A stretch of 64,000 nucleotides of DNA, taken from assembly GCA_023213315.1 (NCBI GenBank), contig JAKCPI010015263.1, forward strand, positions 1-64,000, read 5' to 3'. This DNA comes from Euborellia annulipes. Lineage: Eukaryota > Arthropoda > Insecta > Dermaptera > Anisolabididae. The notes below the pieces were generated by a model. That model was not told where the DNA came from. It ran no database searches and was given only the letters and a program-made list of their open reading frames with translations. The translations under genes were made by a program, and so were the position numbers. The stretch's first letter is position 1, and each line of letters opens with the position of its first letter. Of the stretch, positions 33,556 through 45,043 are shown in pieces.

Positions 33556-35524
33556 ATGGGGGAACCAGCTATTAATGGAATTTTACGAATCACCACACGA
33601 CCGAAAAAGCTTGTCCATTCATCATCATCGTCGTGGTCTTCACCAAATGTTGTTAAACCTAGCGCAACAACAGGCACGGTTAAACGACCTGGATATTTTG
33701 AAGGTGCGGATGGACTTCCTGCTAAAAAACAGCGAATCTCTAACTATCAAAAACCTGTTGTTAAACCTAGCGCAATCACTGATTACTCTAAGTCTCAAAA
33801 CATTAACGCCATTTCCGACGGGAATGTACTTAGTGAGAAACCAGAAATAAAATCAGAAGTTAATATTCCTCGAATTCCAATGAGTGAGAAAGAACTTATC
33901 GGACCCGAACAAGTGCCTAGAACAAACGGAACTACTCGGCAAAGTCTTGGTTCATTAGTGAAAGAGAAGCAGCCCTATACACGAACATTATCTAATAATA
34001 ATAACAACAACATTATTCATGTTAACAATCCCAAAATTAACACTTCATCTAAAATAACACCTAATCACATTGAGGTTCTCCAACCATCAACTCAACCACC
34101 ACCAGCAACACGTTGGTCACTTACTTCTATTTCCTCTGAAACAAGTTCAGGATCCTCAAAACCAAATGTAGATCGACCGATAAATGAATCAAAAAAAGAA
34201 AAATATTTGTACTCGCGAAATCCAACCACGTGGTCAAAATATTGGGAGGAGAGTGAAAAAAACTGCCACCACGAGGCCAACTACTGACATGAGCTGTGGA
34301 TATTCAGCTCTTATGGGGAAACCAGCTCTTAGTGGGATTTTATCATCGTCGTGGTCCTCATCAAATGTTATATGGCGACCACTAAGAGAGAGACTCATCC
34401 ATTTGCTAGCAATCAAACCTTACAACAAGCGCGAGCTATTTGATCGATTAGCAAAAGAAGGTATAACAGAAAAGGATAGAAGTCATTTGATTAATACACT
34501 TCAATCTATATCACAAATGGGTGATAATACTTTACATCTTAATACTCCCATGTGGAATGAAGTACAAGAAGACTGGCCTTATTGTAGTGAACATGAAAAA
34601 CAAGCTTTAAAACGGCGAAAATCTCAAAGTCTGACGCCTCCTGGTTCCAGCGATGGAGGAGGATCTTCAAGTAGTGGTGGACATTCTCCGACAAGAACCC
34701 AACTAGGAATAATAACTTCGGTTACTGCAACAACAGGCACGGTTAAACGACCTGAATATTTTGATGGTGCGGATGGACTTCCTGCTAAAAAACATCAAAT
34801 CTCTCACTATCAAAAACCTGTTGTTAAACCTAGCTCAATCACTGATTACGCTAAGTCTCAAAACATTAACGCCATTTCCGACGGGAATGTACTTAGTGAG
34901 AAACCAGAAATAAAATCAGAAGTTAACAATCCCAAAATTAACACTTCATCTAAAAATTCGGTCCACAAAAAAATAACACCTAATCACATTGAGGTTCCCC
35001 CACCATCAGCTCAACCACCACCAGCAGCACGTTGGTCACTTACCTCTATTTCCTCTGAAACAAGTTCAGGATCCTCAAAACCAAATGTAGATCGACCGAT
35101 AAATGAATCAAATAACAAAAATGTGAATAATCTTTTTGAAGAGGAGAAAGAGAATGTGCCCGAACCGCTGCCTGAATTAGAAGTATATCCTGAATTTAAC
35201 TCCCTTTATACAACAATTTTAAATGATGAACAACGTCAACGTTACAAAGATGATTATGATAATGACTATTATAAAGAATATATGATTCTCTTTCAATTAA
35301 TAAAGAATATAGAAGATGAATTAGACAGTAAGTTGAGCCAATATAAAGACGATAGTAGTATACAAGAGCAAAAGGATATCCTTAAGGAATATGAACGATA
35401 TGAAAGGGATGCTAATTATAGAAATATAAAACATCGATTTGATTATCTTGATAAAAAATTGAGTCATATTAAAAAGTTGGTTAAAGAATTTGATAAAAAA
35501 TATAAAAGTGGAGCCGAGGGGTGA
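33556..35524 (+). pseudogene. ELL-like elongation factor, locus 2 (one frameshift)
   Basis: Two overlapping frames (33556-34287 and 34184-35524) together cover the same body as locus 1. An A-run with one extra A near 34190 separates them. The second frame is long and uninterrupted: a winged-helix segment (34378-34620, RPLRERLIHLLAIKPYNKRE), a serine/proline-rich linker, then the occludin/ELL domain (35185-35505, EQRQRYKDDY ... KLSHIK). The linker unit (TTGTVKRP, DGLPAKK, ISDGNVLSEKPEIKSEV, SLTSISSETSSGSSKPNVDR) occurs twice, before and after the winged helix. The first unit also repeats the MGEPA...SSSWSS.NV lead-in but lacks the helix segment itself. As in locus 1, a splice acceptor precedes the first codon and no ELL N-terminal region is seen. 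It could be a live 3' gene part if the A-run is a sequencing error. Confidence 0.75.
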
Positions 35525-37053
35525 ATAAAAAACCTCCCTGAATCGCCTGAAAGACCCCATTCTCAGCCCTTATATATATAAAAAGAACAATTCTAATAAC
35601 CATTTTTGTTTTATGTTAATTTACTATACAATATATTAAATGTATCTAAAATTTTTATTTAAATAAATAAATGTAATTATTTTTTAAATTTATAAGTGTC
35701 TGTAATTTTATACCCCTATATAACTTTAAAATAGAATATTTCCAAAATTAATTAATTTAAGAAAATTAATCATCTTACAAAATTGAAAAAAAAATATATA
35801 AATAAAATTATGTTGTTTAAAGTGAATTAAATTTTAAAAATCATATAATAAGATTTTACATTTCACCAAACCTTTATAAATATACTTATATATCACACGC
35901 TTTTATACTAAGGTCCAAAAAAATTGAGCCACCAATAAAACCTTTATTAAATAGCAAATTGTTTTTAAAATTTTTACAAGTAACCATATAATTTGTTCTA
36001 TTAACTCTTAAACTAACATATTCAATACATTTTGTTGATAGTTTTTGAATTTTATAAAAAAAAAAAAAAAAAAATAAGTAAAATTAAATTAAAAGCTACA
36101 ATTATAAATTATCATATTTTCTCAATATCGTTTTACATTTAAATAAAGTTTTAATAAAAGATCAAATTGAATTTGAAATATCAATAAAATGAATCATTTT
36201 CAATTAAGGACATTCCCTAATAAATCGATTTTCATGCAATCCTTTTAAACCTTTGAATACACATAAGTATTTATAAGTGTCCTTTACATGTAAAATATTT
36301 ATTTTTATTTTAATTGATTTCTGGAAAATATTTTTCAAATTTAGTGCCAGTGAAATATAATAAATGTAAATTCGTAAATAGTAAGAAAAAAAGGAACACT
36401 AATAGTCAAATGCAGTGGTTCCCAACCTTTTTGTGGCCCATCGCCCCTTCCTGGATGTTGACTAGCACCTATCGCCCCCTTTTTCATTTTCAGAATATGC
36501 CTAATTTTAATTTGAAGTAAAGTGTAAATAATAAATCAGTTTTAGTATTTTAAACAATTTTATTACCGTAGATAAAAAAACCAAAGCATTTTTATCCAGT
36601 CACTCTTAAATAAAATAGAAAAGAAATTAATAAAATGTACTTTTCTTACAGATTTTTTTTAAGAACAAAGAAATGAAATAATTAACTAAGATCATTGACG
36701 GGCATTTAAAAAACAAGACTACATATTTTCATTTTTAAATTGGAATCTGGAAAAATTAAGAAAGTTGACAATTAGCCCAGTAAATAGAGGATCGTAAAAG
36801 TGGTCCAGCTTACATTAATTGCGGGAAATGATTTTTTCTAGGATCGTTTGGTATGGTGTGGGTAAGCGAAATCTCAGTTTGTGACTTCGAAAATGTAGGG
36901 GACAACTTTCGGTGGCCGAAAAACCACGAAATTTTCGGACTTTTTCCAGTTTCTTGCTTATAACTCAAAAACGGTCCATACTTTGTAAATAATCGTCCTA
37001 TAGTAAATTAAAGAGGATAAAATTTGGAGCCGAGTAAAAAAATATGCAAAATT
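35525..37053 (+). other. 3' flank of ELL locus 2
   Basis: Nearly identical to 10074-11602, including the AATAAA after the stop and the cagtggttcccaacc hAT-type end at about 36413. There is no additional gene. Confidence 0.55.
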
Positions 37054-37059
37054 GGTCCA

Positions 37060-38030
37060 GTAGTTCGATTATTTATAGGGATTCAAAAAACTTTTGAATA
37101 CCTATCCCAAAAATTCAGACTTTTTTTGATTTTTTCCCATATTGACCATGAAGGAGCACGTTTTCGACAAAGACCACTCCATATACTTTTATATTAGATT
37201 AACTTTTCTACAATTGAAACAAAGATCCATCTTAACTGTATAATGGTAACCCATGCTGCAATGAGGTTTATGTTTTGAAAAACTGCAATTTTTTGCAAAA
37301 AATCGCAGTTTTTCTTCATAAAATGAAAACCAATCATCCTAGAAATTTGATTTCACTCTCATTCTCTATGAAATTTTGATGACATTGAACGTTCACTTGG
37401 AGCACTTTTTAGAATTTTCTTAGATTTAAAGATATCCAGCATTTTCCATTAGGCTTTTCAAGATTAGGATCATATCCTGTCCGGAAAATGTAGGATATCT
37501 ATAAATATAAGAGTTTATTTATAAAAAAAGTGGTCCAAATATCCGTTTAAGTAAATAAAATTTCCTAAACAATGAGAGAAAAATCAAGTTTCTAGGATGA
37601 GTGGTTTTCATTTTACGAAGGAAAAACTGAAATTTTATGAAAAAATGGATAATTTCCTGTCATGGAAAATGCTGGATATCTATAAGTCTAAGACTTTTAA
37701 CAAAAAAGTAGTCCAAGTAAACGTTCAAGTAACAAAATTTCCTAGACAATGAGATAAGAATCAAGTTTCTAGGATGAGTGGTTTTCATTTTATGAATGAA
37801 AAGCTGCGATTTTTTGCAAAAAAAATGATTTTTTTTTTTTAAATTCAACCTCATTGCAGCAAGGGCTACCATTATCCAATTTAGATGAAACTTTGTTTCA
37901 ATTGCAGGAAATTTAATCTAGTTTAAACATGTCTAGATTGGTATTTATCGAAAATGTGCTCCTTATGGTCAAAATGAGGAAAATCGAAAAAAGTGATACA
38001 TTTTGGGATATTCAAAAGTGATCCAAGGTC
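37060..38030. repeat. Large foldback, about 400-bp arms
   Basis: The left arm (37060-37455) contains the reverse complements of 'ggaaaatgctggatatctat', 'aagtttctaggatgagtgg' and 'gtgctccttatggtcaaaat'. The same motifs are read forward in the right arm (37650-37985). The spacer 37466-37630 is itself a diverged repeat of the arm. Diverged relatives occur at 14345-14540 and 29640-29790. Confidence 0.7.
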
Positions 38031-38820
38031 TGTTTTTTTTTTATATATGCTGTCTAGCTTGATAATAAGGCATGTACTTTAACCACTAGACTATTATTGA
38101 AATATAATTAAATATATGAAATTTGATAATAACATCTAATACATCATCGGATGCCTCAAGAAATATTTTATATAACAAAAAATTATTTAAAATGCTATAA
38201 TTCTTATATTCAAATGAAAATTGAATATTCAATTCAATTAAGTTTGATTTTTCTAAACATGAGATGAAAAACTTAATTATATCTATATGTATACTCTTAT
38301 CTACTCTTATTAATCGAGCACAAATTATATATATATAATAAGTAAAAATATATTTTTCTAGGTGGGTTTTACAAATAAAACAAATATATGTTTTGAGTTT
38401 TTATCTCGATATATATTTCGGGTTATGAGCCCATATAATATAAAAATATATTTTTACTTATTATCTAATAAAATGTTTCACCTAGAACCGATACGAAATT
38501 TTTTAAAGATTATATATATATATATATATATATTTGTTTGTATATATATTTAGTACCAGACCACCGAAAGATGCTAAAATTATTAATAAAAGATTTATAG
38601 ATTTGTATCTTTGTTCTATTTTCATAACGGCTCTACCGATAGATTGTTATTTAATTAAAAAAAAATTATGCGGAATTTATTTATATTTCTATATACACAT
38701 AATCTGTCAGAGTGGTAATTTAGGAAGTGAACGCCCCCTGGATAGCCTAGTGGAACTAGAGGCAAGTTCGACAGTAGCGCCAAGCGCATGGAGGATAGTG
38801 TTGTAATCTGTAAATATATC

Positions 38821-40333
38821 TGTTAACGCTTCGAGACGTTAAGATTTCTCTTAGACTCCTTTAGATCAAATCTAGAGATTTGAAATGACCGTGTATGTCG
38901 CCACCAAATAACTCCCGCTTAACATAAAAAGAGAAGGGGGGGATCTCAATTCCTTTGGTTAATTAATTAACCTGGATGAAGCGAATTAATCTCCTCTCGG
39001 TTTTTTATTATGCACGAGTCTCAATCCCCTTCCACTTTGAAGGAATTATTTAGAATTAATGTATATAGTCTGCAGGCAAGGATCCCATCCACGAATGCCT
39101 TATTCTGACTTGGTTAAATATTTTAGACTTACCGCTAGTTAAAAGGAACTTGGGGTTGGTTTTAAAAACAAATGAAGGTGCTAATGTTATATATTTTAAC
39201 AAGTTGATGAGATCATCAAACCGATTTATTAACAGAAAGGACAAAAAACTCAACAATGATTCAGAACAACAAAATAGTTAGTTATAACAATATTATGATT
39301 GAAAATTAGATAAAGTAAAAAAAATAAAACAAAATGCAAAATAACAGAATGAGCTTTGAAAGAAAATAAATCTATTTTAAATATAATAAAGTATATTTAG
39401 AAATATAAATTTTAGAAAAACTATTTTTTATTTAGAGGAAATAAAAAATAACCTTCCTAAATGGTTAGATTAAACGATTATTTAACTTTGTAAATAAACA
39501 GAAATATAGTTCTAGGGTTAAAACTAATTTTAAATGAACAGAAATAATTGGAACCTTTGGAATATTGAATTCCTATAAGAAAATATTTATGTACTCTCTT
39601 GAATTGAGTTAAACAGTATATTAAAATATTTAGTGCTTTAACATTAAATTAAAAAAAAAAATAATACCTTTTTTATATGGCTCTGTTTGATAATAGTTCA
39701 AAATCTCCTTACTTGAGTTTTACAAAGATTTTACCATCAATTCTGATTGTTTCCTCTGGATAAATGTATAATAATGATCTTTTGCTACATGGATTAATGT
39801 GGATTTCGAAAATCCAGTTTTTCAAAAAATATTTCAGACAGTGGCCTTTATCTGAAATAGAACCTTTCCAGATGTAAAATATCTGAAGTTATTAAGATAA
39901 CTCAATGTTAAAATTCACAAAGCAAGTTTTTTGCAGTATGCAAAATATCCGAAAACAAATGGCGATGGAAAAATATCAGCTCTCTAAGAGAATTAATAGA
40001 TATTTTTAAATTAATTGGAACTAGATATAAATCTATTCCAATATTTCAATCGTCTGAAAATCAAGAGCGAATGAAAAACCGGTGAATATAATAAATGTGC
40101 TTAATGAAAAAAAACAAAGAGGAAAATTTTTGGACAACGAAAAGTAGCTCTTTGAAATAATGGAGGAATACTGATTCAAAATGGCGAGCTACGCTTTGGT
40201 CTTGAGATGCAAGCCACGAGTCGGAATGTAGCAACTCATTTCGCTATGAAGGAAAATGAATTCGCAGCGCGCGAGATTTAAAACTCGTGCTTTAAAATCA
40301 ATTAATTTTAAGAGGGTTTATTCGGCGTGAACA
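38821..40333 (-). repeat. 3' LTR of BEL/Pao element
   Basis: It runs from TGTTAACGCTTCGAGA to GGCGTGAACA on the plus strand (TG...CA type). It is about 98 percent identical by eye to 45044-46560. It is preceded by the target-site copy ATATC (38816-38820). The purine tract read on the minus strand (AAGAAGAGGGG, 40336-40346) directly abuts it, as expected for a polypurine tract. Confidence 0.92.
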
Positions 40334-40444
40334 TAACCCCTCTTCTTGGAAAGTCTGGGGCTTTCCAACACTTGTTACTAAAAATGTAAAGGATAAATAT
40401 GAAAGATGACAAAATAAAACTATAGTAAAGGAAGCTATTAGCAA

Positions 40445-43400
40445 TTAAACTGTTTCACTATTGGTTTCTATGGGGAGAGGTGTAAGCTTAACTACTGGTC
40501 TTTTCATTTCGCCTAACTTGGTTTTAAGTGAAACTATTCTCACTACTCCATCTTGACCGGTGTGTAAGTGCGTTACTCTACCCATTAACCATTGAGTGGG
40601 AAATAACTTCTTATCATGAATCATGACTAACTGTCCTAATTCTATGTTTTTAACATCTCGTTTGAAACGGTGCCTTTGCTGAAGAGTGTGGAGGTAATCA
40701 GAAGACCATTTCCTCCAGAATTGTTGGTATAACTCACATTGTAACTTATACCTAGAAGATAATTTTAAGTGAGATACAGAGTCGGACGAAGAAGTTGTGT
40801 CCACAAGAGCATTGCCTATCAGGAAATGTCCCGGTGTCAAGTAATTCAAATCGTCAACGTCTGAGGAGAGTGGGTTAAGCGGCCTGGAATTCAGTACTGC
40901 TTCTACCTGACACAATAAGGTTTGAAATTCTAATAAAGTTAATATTTGACTGCCAATCACCTTTTTTAACAATGTTTTACAGGCCTTGACTCCAGACTCC
41001 CAAAGTCCCCCTTGGTTAGGGCTGTAAGGTGGAATGAATGACCACTCGATGCCATTGTTGGCGTAATATCGCTTTGCTGCTTCACTCGATAAATTATTTT
41101 GAATAATGTTTAATTCACTTTTTAAAACTTTGTTGGCTGCCACGAAGGTGGTGCCATTGTCGGAAAATATTCTACTGGGGACCCCTCTTCGTGCAATAAA
41201 TCTCTTTAATGCTTGCAAGAAGGTCTCAGTAGACATGTCATTACATACCTCAAAATGGCATGCTTTGGTAGCGAAACAAACGAAGACGAGACAATAGACT
41301 TTTTGTGGGCGTGAGCCACGCTGTAATTTATAATGTATGAAAAAAGGGCCGAAAAAATCTATACCTGTAGTGAAGAAAACTCTACTCGGCGTTACTCTTT
41401 CTGCGGGTAAATTTCCCATCAGAGGTGTGTAACCCTTTCGGTTGTATTTTGCGCAGATTATGCACGAACGATACACTGACCTAAACAACAACCTACCCTG
41501 TGCCACCCAATATTTGGACGCTACTAGACCGGCTAGTTGTTTTGGACCGCAATGTAGATATTGTTTATGAAAATTTTCGACTAAAATTTTGGTGAAGTGG
41601 GACTGTCTGGGCAAAATGATAGGGTGCTTCGCATTTGAATTTAAATCGGAATTTACTAAACGTCCTTTCACTCTTAAGGCTTTCTCTTTGTCTAAAAAAG
41701 GGCTTAAAGATAAAATATTACTTTTTGGACTTATAAAATTATTTTTCTGTAGTGCCCGAACTTCATTAGGGAAATATTCTAACTGTATATTCTTAATTAA
41801 GATGAAATTAATCAATTCTAAATCTGAAGATTTTATTGAGCTATTTATTAACGGGTCTTTTTTCGGGTCTCGCTTTCTCAAATATTTACATTCAAGAAAT
41901 GCGATAAACTTTCTGAGTATTGCCCCATGTCTAAGTAATTTGCTATAATCTGAATATTTGTGAACATATTCTTTAAGAAACGACTCATTTTGAATAAAAA
42001 GAACTTTTCTGAACATTGGTTTGTTTTCTGATTCTGTTATCTCTATTTCAGCGGATTTTTCGAAGGATGTATAGGGTTGGGAAAAGAGCTCACTGGGACC
42101 AGTTTTCCAAATTTTTAACTCCATGAAATCGGAGATGGATAAACCTCGCGTTCCGTGATCGGCGGGATTGTCGGACGTATTGATATAGGACCAAGTGTGA
42201 GGATAGGAAAAGGATCTAATCTCCTGTACTCGGTTTGCCACAAAGATTTTAAATGTGTAAGCTGGTGTATTTATCCAACTTAGTGCGACTGTAGAATCAG
42301 AGAACAAATGAATGTGAGTTATTTGTAAATTAAAAGACGGGATTATTGAATTTAGTGAAGTGACCATTAAATGAGCTGCTAAGAGCTCCAACCTTGGCAT
42401 AGACATTACCTTTAGAGGTGCCACTTTGAATTTAGAACATATTAAATTAGAATAAACAATTTCATCTTTAAGATAACTAACTACATAACATACAAATCCG
42501 TAGGCAGTCTGGCTAGAATCTGCGTAACAAAATAGTTTGTATGAATCTGCTTGTGGGTGAATTAAAACTCTATTTAATCTAAAATTTCTGATTAGGGGAA
42601 TTTGTATTTGAAACTCATCCCACCTATCTTGAAACTCCTTTGGGACTGGATCATCCCAATCTAATTTTAGTTTCCATAATTCTTGAAAGATTATCTTGAA
42701 TCTAATGATGCAAGGTGCGATCCAGCCCAAGGGATCGTACACCTTTGCGAGATCTGAAAGAATTGATCTCTTTGTAAGAGTTTTGGTTTTAAATTGAGCC
42801 GAATTATAGTAAAACTGATCAGACACTGGGTCCCACTGGATTCCTAAAATTGAGGTTTGGTCACCTAATTTTACATATTTTGATTCTGAAGTTAAAATGT
42901 GGTTTTCTTTTAGGGATACCTCAGTGCTAAGGGGGAGCGATACTTGATCTAATTCCCCCAATCTGAGTAAATTTTTATTTTTTGTAGAATTATCCACTGA
43001 CAAGTGTGAGCAAACAACATTTAATGGTTTGGCCTCGCCGAACAAAATCCACCCTAAAAAGGTGTTTTGGGCGACCAAATTATTTGAAGGGTCTTTAACT
43101 ATTTCTGAAATAATTAACTTGGTGAATAATTTTACTCCTATCAAGATTTCAATTTTATCCGGGTGCACAAATGAATGGTCAGATAAGGGGAGATTTTTTA
43201 CAAAATCGAATTGCTTTCTTTGAAATGGTGCGGCAGGGAGGGTGAAGCTTAGGTTGTCTACTACAAGGAATTCAGAACCTGTATTAAACTTTGGATCTAC
43301 TTTCGAGCCGAACTTTAAGACTACCGACTTACTGACCTGTGCTATTTTAGTATTCTGGATACCACTAATTTGCACTTGAGAGCTAAATGTTTTAAGGCCC

Positions 43401-44914
43401 AGTTGATGAACTAGCCTTGAAGAGATAAGAGAGACTTCACTACCGGAGTCGACAAAGAATTTTAAGGGAATACCTTTTTCTTGGGAATCATATCCTATTA
43501 ATACTCCTCTACCCAACAGTGAAGAACTTGTGGTCGTGGAGCAATGTGCCGTAAGCTTTTTGTCGCTGGAATCTGTATTGGCCGAAGAAGACGGATACTT
43601 TTGACGCCCTGGTGAAGATGCCTGGCTCTCAGAAGACCTTTGTCTGGAATGACGTTTCTCCGACTGGCTGTTTGTTTGAGTATTTGGGTTTCTAGAAAAA
43701 CATAATAATTTGTGATGAAACCTGTCACAAGTGGGACAATTTGGAAGCCGACATTCGCCTCGGTGAGAACCAAAACATTTTAGACATTTTTTCTCTTTCT
43801 TTATAAAATCTGATCTCTGCCTCGGTGAAAGCTCCAAAAACTGCTTGCAAAAACTTATTTTGTGATTTCTTCCATTACAATATCTGCAAAATGAATTGTT
43901 CCTGTTGTTAGCAGAAACGTGGAAGCTACTTCTTGAATGGTTGATAAAAGGCTTGGCACTGTTTTGCGAATTTCTGGAAAAACTAGACCTTTCATTTACA
44001 ATTTTATTATTATTATTTTTAAAATTATCATGCTCTGATAGAGAGTCCGCTAACTTAAATATAAAATCTAAAACTTTATCGATAGGAGGGATCTCGTCAC
44101 TTTTTAGGTCAAATGCCCATCTTTGGTAAGCTGTCTTGTCTAGTTTACTAGTGACAATTCTTACCAAAATGGCGTCCCATGTTTTGGTATCGATTTTAAA
44201 ATTATTTAATTGTAAGATGACTTCCTTTACAACTTTTGCTAAGTTATGATAACTTGCGCTGGAAGGTTTCGAAATAATTTCTAAATTTAAAATCCTATCA
44301 ACTAAATTAAAAACAATTTGTCTATGTTTATAATACTTTTGATCCAAAATGTCTAGAGCTACTTGCAAGTTTGTTCCAATGCAGGATAAGTGGGCTACCG
44401 CCGTGGCTGGTTCTCCGTGAAGTGCCGAAAGGAGGTACTTGAACTTGTGTGCATCCCCGATGCTGTTGTTGTCCATGATTGTTGACCTGAAGAGTGCTAG
44501 GAATGCGGGCCAGAGCTCTATCTGTCCTTCAAAAGTCGGTAACTTTATATTAGGCAAGTTTATATGACTAGACAAGTTGCTCGTTTTTGGATCTAAAGTG
44601 TTATTTACATCATTATTAGGATTTGTTTGTTCTATTGGGAGAATAATAGACTTCTCCTCTAAATCTTGAGTTGCATTTATAATCAACTCGTAGATATCTT
44701 TAATTTCTACGTGATCTGTGAGGGTTTCACGTATGATATAATCTATTAATTTACTGAGACAAGATAATAAATCTCCTATTTTTAGTTTTAATTGACTAAT
44801 TGCATGAGGTGGAAAAGTACTTACTTTTTCTAACATTTTGTTTAGGCTTTGTAGCCTGATGTGGGACGAAGTCCAATCATCTTTTATTTTCTTTATTTTC
44901 TTTACATCAGCCAT
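40445..44914 (-). CDS. BEL/Pao Gag-Pol polyprotein, in-frame RT deletion
   Basis: 1489 codons without interruption. In order: a BEL-type Gag region (about residues 120-290, LPTFEG and WPAFLALF); two cysteine-rich clusters (343-356 and 377-406); an aspartic protease with FVDSGSEVSLIS (about 487-498); the A17-associated/RNase H-like region (720-920, YDPLGWIAPCI, FCYADSS, RLELLAA, NPADHGTRG); an integrase zinc finger HH-CC (about 1115-1154); an integrase core with D in TGIDFFGP, D in FSDNGTTF and E in NQGGLWESG; and a C-terminal tail typical of BEL (RWRVTH-type segment, about 1440-1480). Normal BEL proteins have about 300 more residues between protease and RNase H with the YVDD-type active site. 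Here residue 655 passes straight into LGIQWDP. The start is chosen as the first ATG, 130 bases after the 5' LTR. Confidence 0.92.
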   Translation of the reverse strand: MADVKKIKKIKDDWTSSHIRLQSLNKMLEKVSTFPPHAISQLKLKIGDLLSCLSKLIDYIIRETLTDHVEIKDIYELIINATQDLEEKSIILPIEQTNPNNDVNNTLDPKTSNLSSHINLPNIKLPTFEGQIELWPAFLALFRSTIMDNNSIGDAHKFKYLLSALHGEPATAVAHLSCIGTNLQVALDILDQKYYKHRQIVFNLVDRILNLEIISKPSSASYHNLAKVVKEVILQLNNFKIDTKTWDAILVRIVTSKLDKTAYQRWAFDLKSDEIPPIDKVLDFIFKLADSLSEHDNFKNNNNKIVNERSSFSRNSQNSAKPFINHSRSSFHVSANNRNNSFCRYCNGRNHKISFCKQFLELSPRQRSDFIKKEKKCLKCFGSHRGECRLPNCPTCDRFHHKLLCFSRNPNTQTNSQSEKRHSRQRSSESQASSPGRQKYPSSSANTDSSDKKLTAHCSTTTSSSLLGRGVLIGYDSQEKGIPLKFFVDSGSEVSLISSRLVHQLGLKTFSSQVQISGIQNTKIAQVSKSVVLKFGSKVDPKFNTGSEFLVVDNLSFTLPAAPFQRKQFDFVKNLPLSDHSFVHPDKIEILIGVKLFTKLIISEIVKDPSNNLVAQNTFLGWILFGEAKPLNVVCSHLSVDNSTKNKNLLRLGELDQVSLPLSTEVSLKENHILTSESKYVKLGDQTSILGIQWDPVSDQFYYNSAQFKTKTLTKRSILSDLAKVYDPLGWIAPCIIRFKIIFQELWKLKLDWDDPVPKEFQDRWDEFQIQIPLIRNFRLNRVLIHPQADSYKLFCYADSSQTAYGFVCYVVSYLKDEIVYSNLICSKFKVAPLKVMSMPRLELLAAHLMVTSLNSIIPSFNLQITHIHLFSDSTVALSWINTPAYTFKIFVANRVQEIRSFSYPHTWSYINTSDNPADHGTRGLSISDFMELKIWKTGPSELFSQPYTSFEKSAEIEITESENKPMFRKVLFIQNESFLKEYVHKYSDYSKLLRHGAILRKFIAFLECKYLRKRDPKKDPLINSSIKSSDLELINFILIKNIQLEYFPNEVRALQKNNFISPKSNILSLSPFLDKEKALRVKGRLVNSDLNSNAKHPIILPRQSHFTKILVENFHKQYLHCGPKQLAGLVASKYWVAQGRLLFRSVYRSCIICAKYNRKGYTPLMGNLPAERVTPSRVFFTTGIDFFGPFFIHYKLQRGSRPQKVYCLVFVCFATKACHFEVCNDMSTETFLQALKRFIARRGVPSRIFSDNGTTFVAANKVLKSELNIIQNNLSSEAAKRYYANNGIEWSFIPPYSPNQGGLWESGVKACKTLLKKVIGSQILTLLEFQTLLCQVEAVLNSRPLNPLSSDVDDLNYLTPGHFLIGNALVDTTSSSDSVSHLKLSSRYKLQCELYQQFWRKWSSDYLHTLQQRHRFKRDVKNIELGQLVMIHDKKLFPTQWLMGRVTHLHTGQDGVVRIVSLKTKLGEMKRPVVKLTPLPIETNSETV

Positions 44915-45022
44915 TCTGCGATTGTTTTTAGAAAATTGATTCTATTTAAAATATGAAAATGCTATTTGTTGATCTGAATCTTTGGGTTGCAAGCTATCGT
45001 ATTTAACCAATTCAGGCGTCCT

Positions 45023-45036
45023 GTCACGTATCGCCA
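45023..45036 (-). other. BEL/Pao primer-binding site
   Basis: Read on the minus strand, TGGCGATACGTGAC begins a few bases after the 5' LTR end, where a tRNA primer should pair. The TGG start fits a 3' CCA end. I cannot name the tRNA. CCTGTCACG on the plus strand also resembles a tRNA-Asp anticodon arm, which may be coincidence. Confidence 0.5.
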
Positions 45037-45043
45037 AATTTTA

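Larger units (their letters stand above)
30601..37053. repeat. Segmental duplication, copy 2 (carries ELL-like locus 2)
   Basis: It is the counterpart of 480-11602. It is shorter because it lacks the tRNA-like insertion, the R1 copies, the LINE fragment and the extra ELL unit. It has a private stretch at about 32471-32640. Its module copy at 33001-33025 keeps CTGATGA and GAAA. Confidence 0.85.

Noticed and set aside
41589..41948. 119-codon plus-strand ORF
   Set aside because: It is antisense to the BEL/Pao ORF and has no recognisable protein character.
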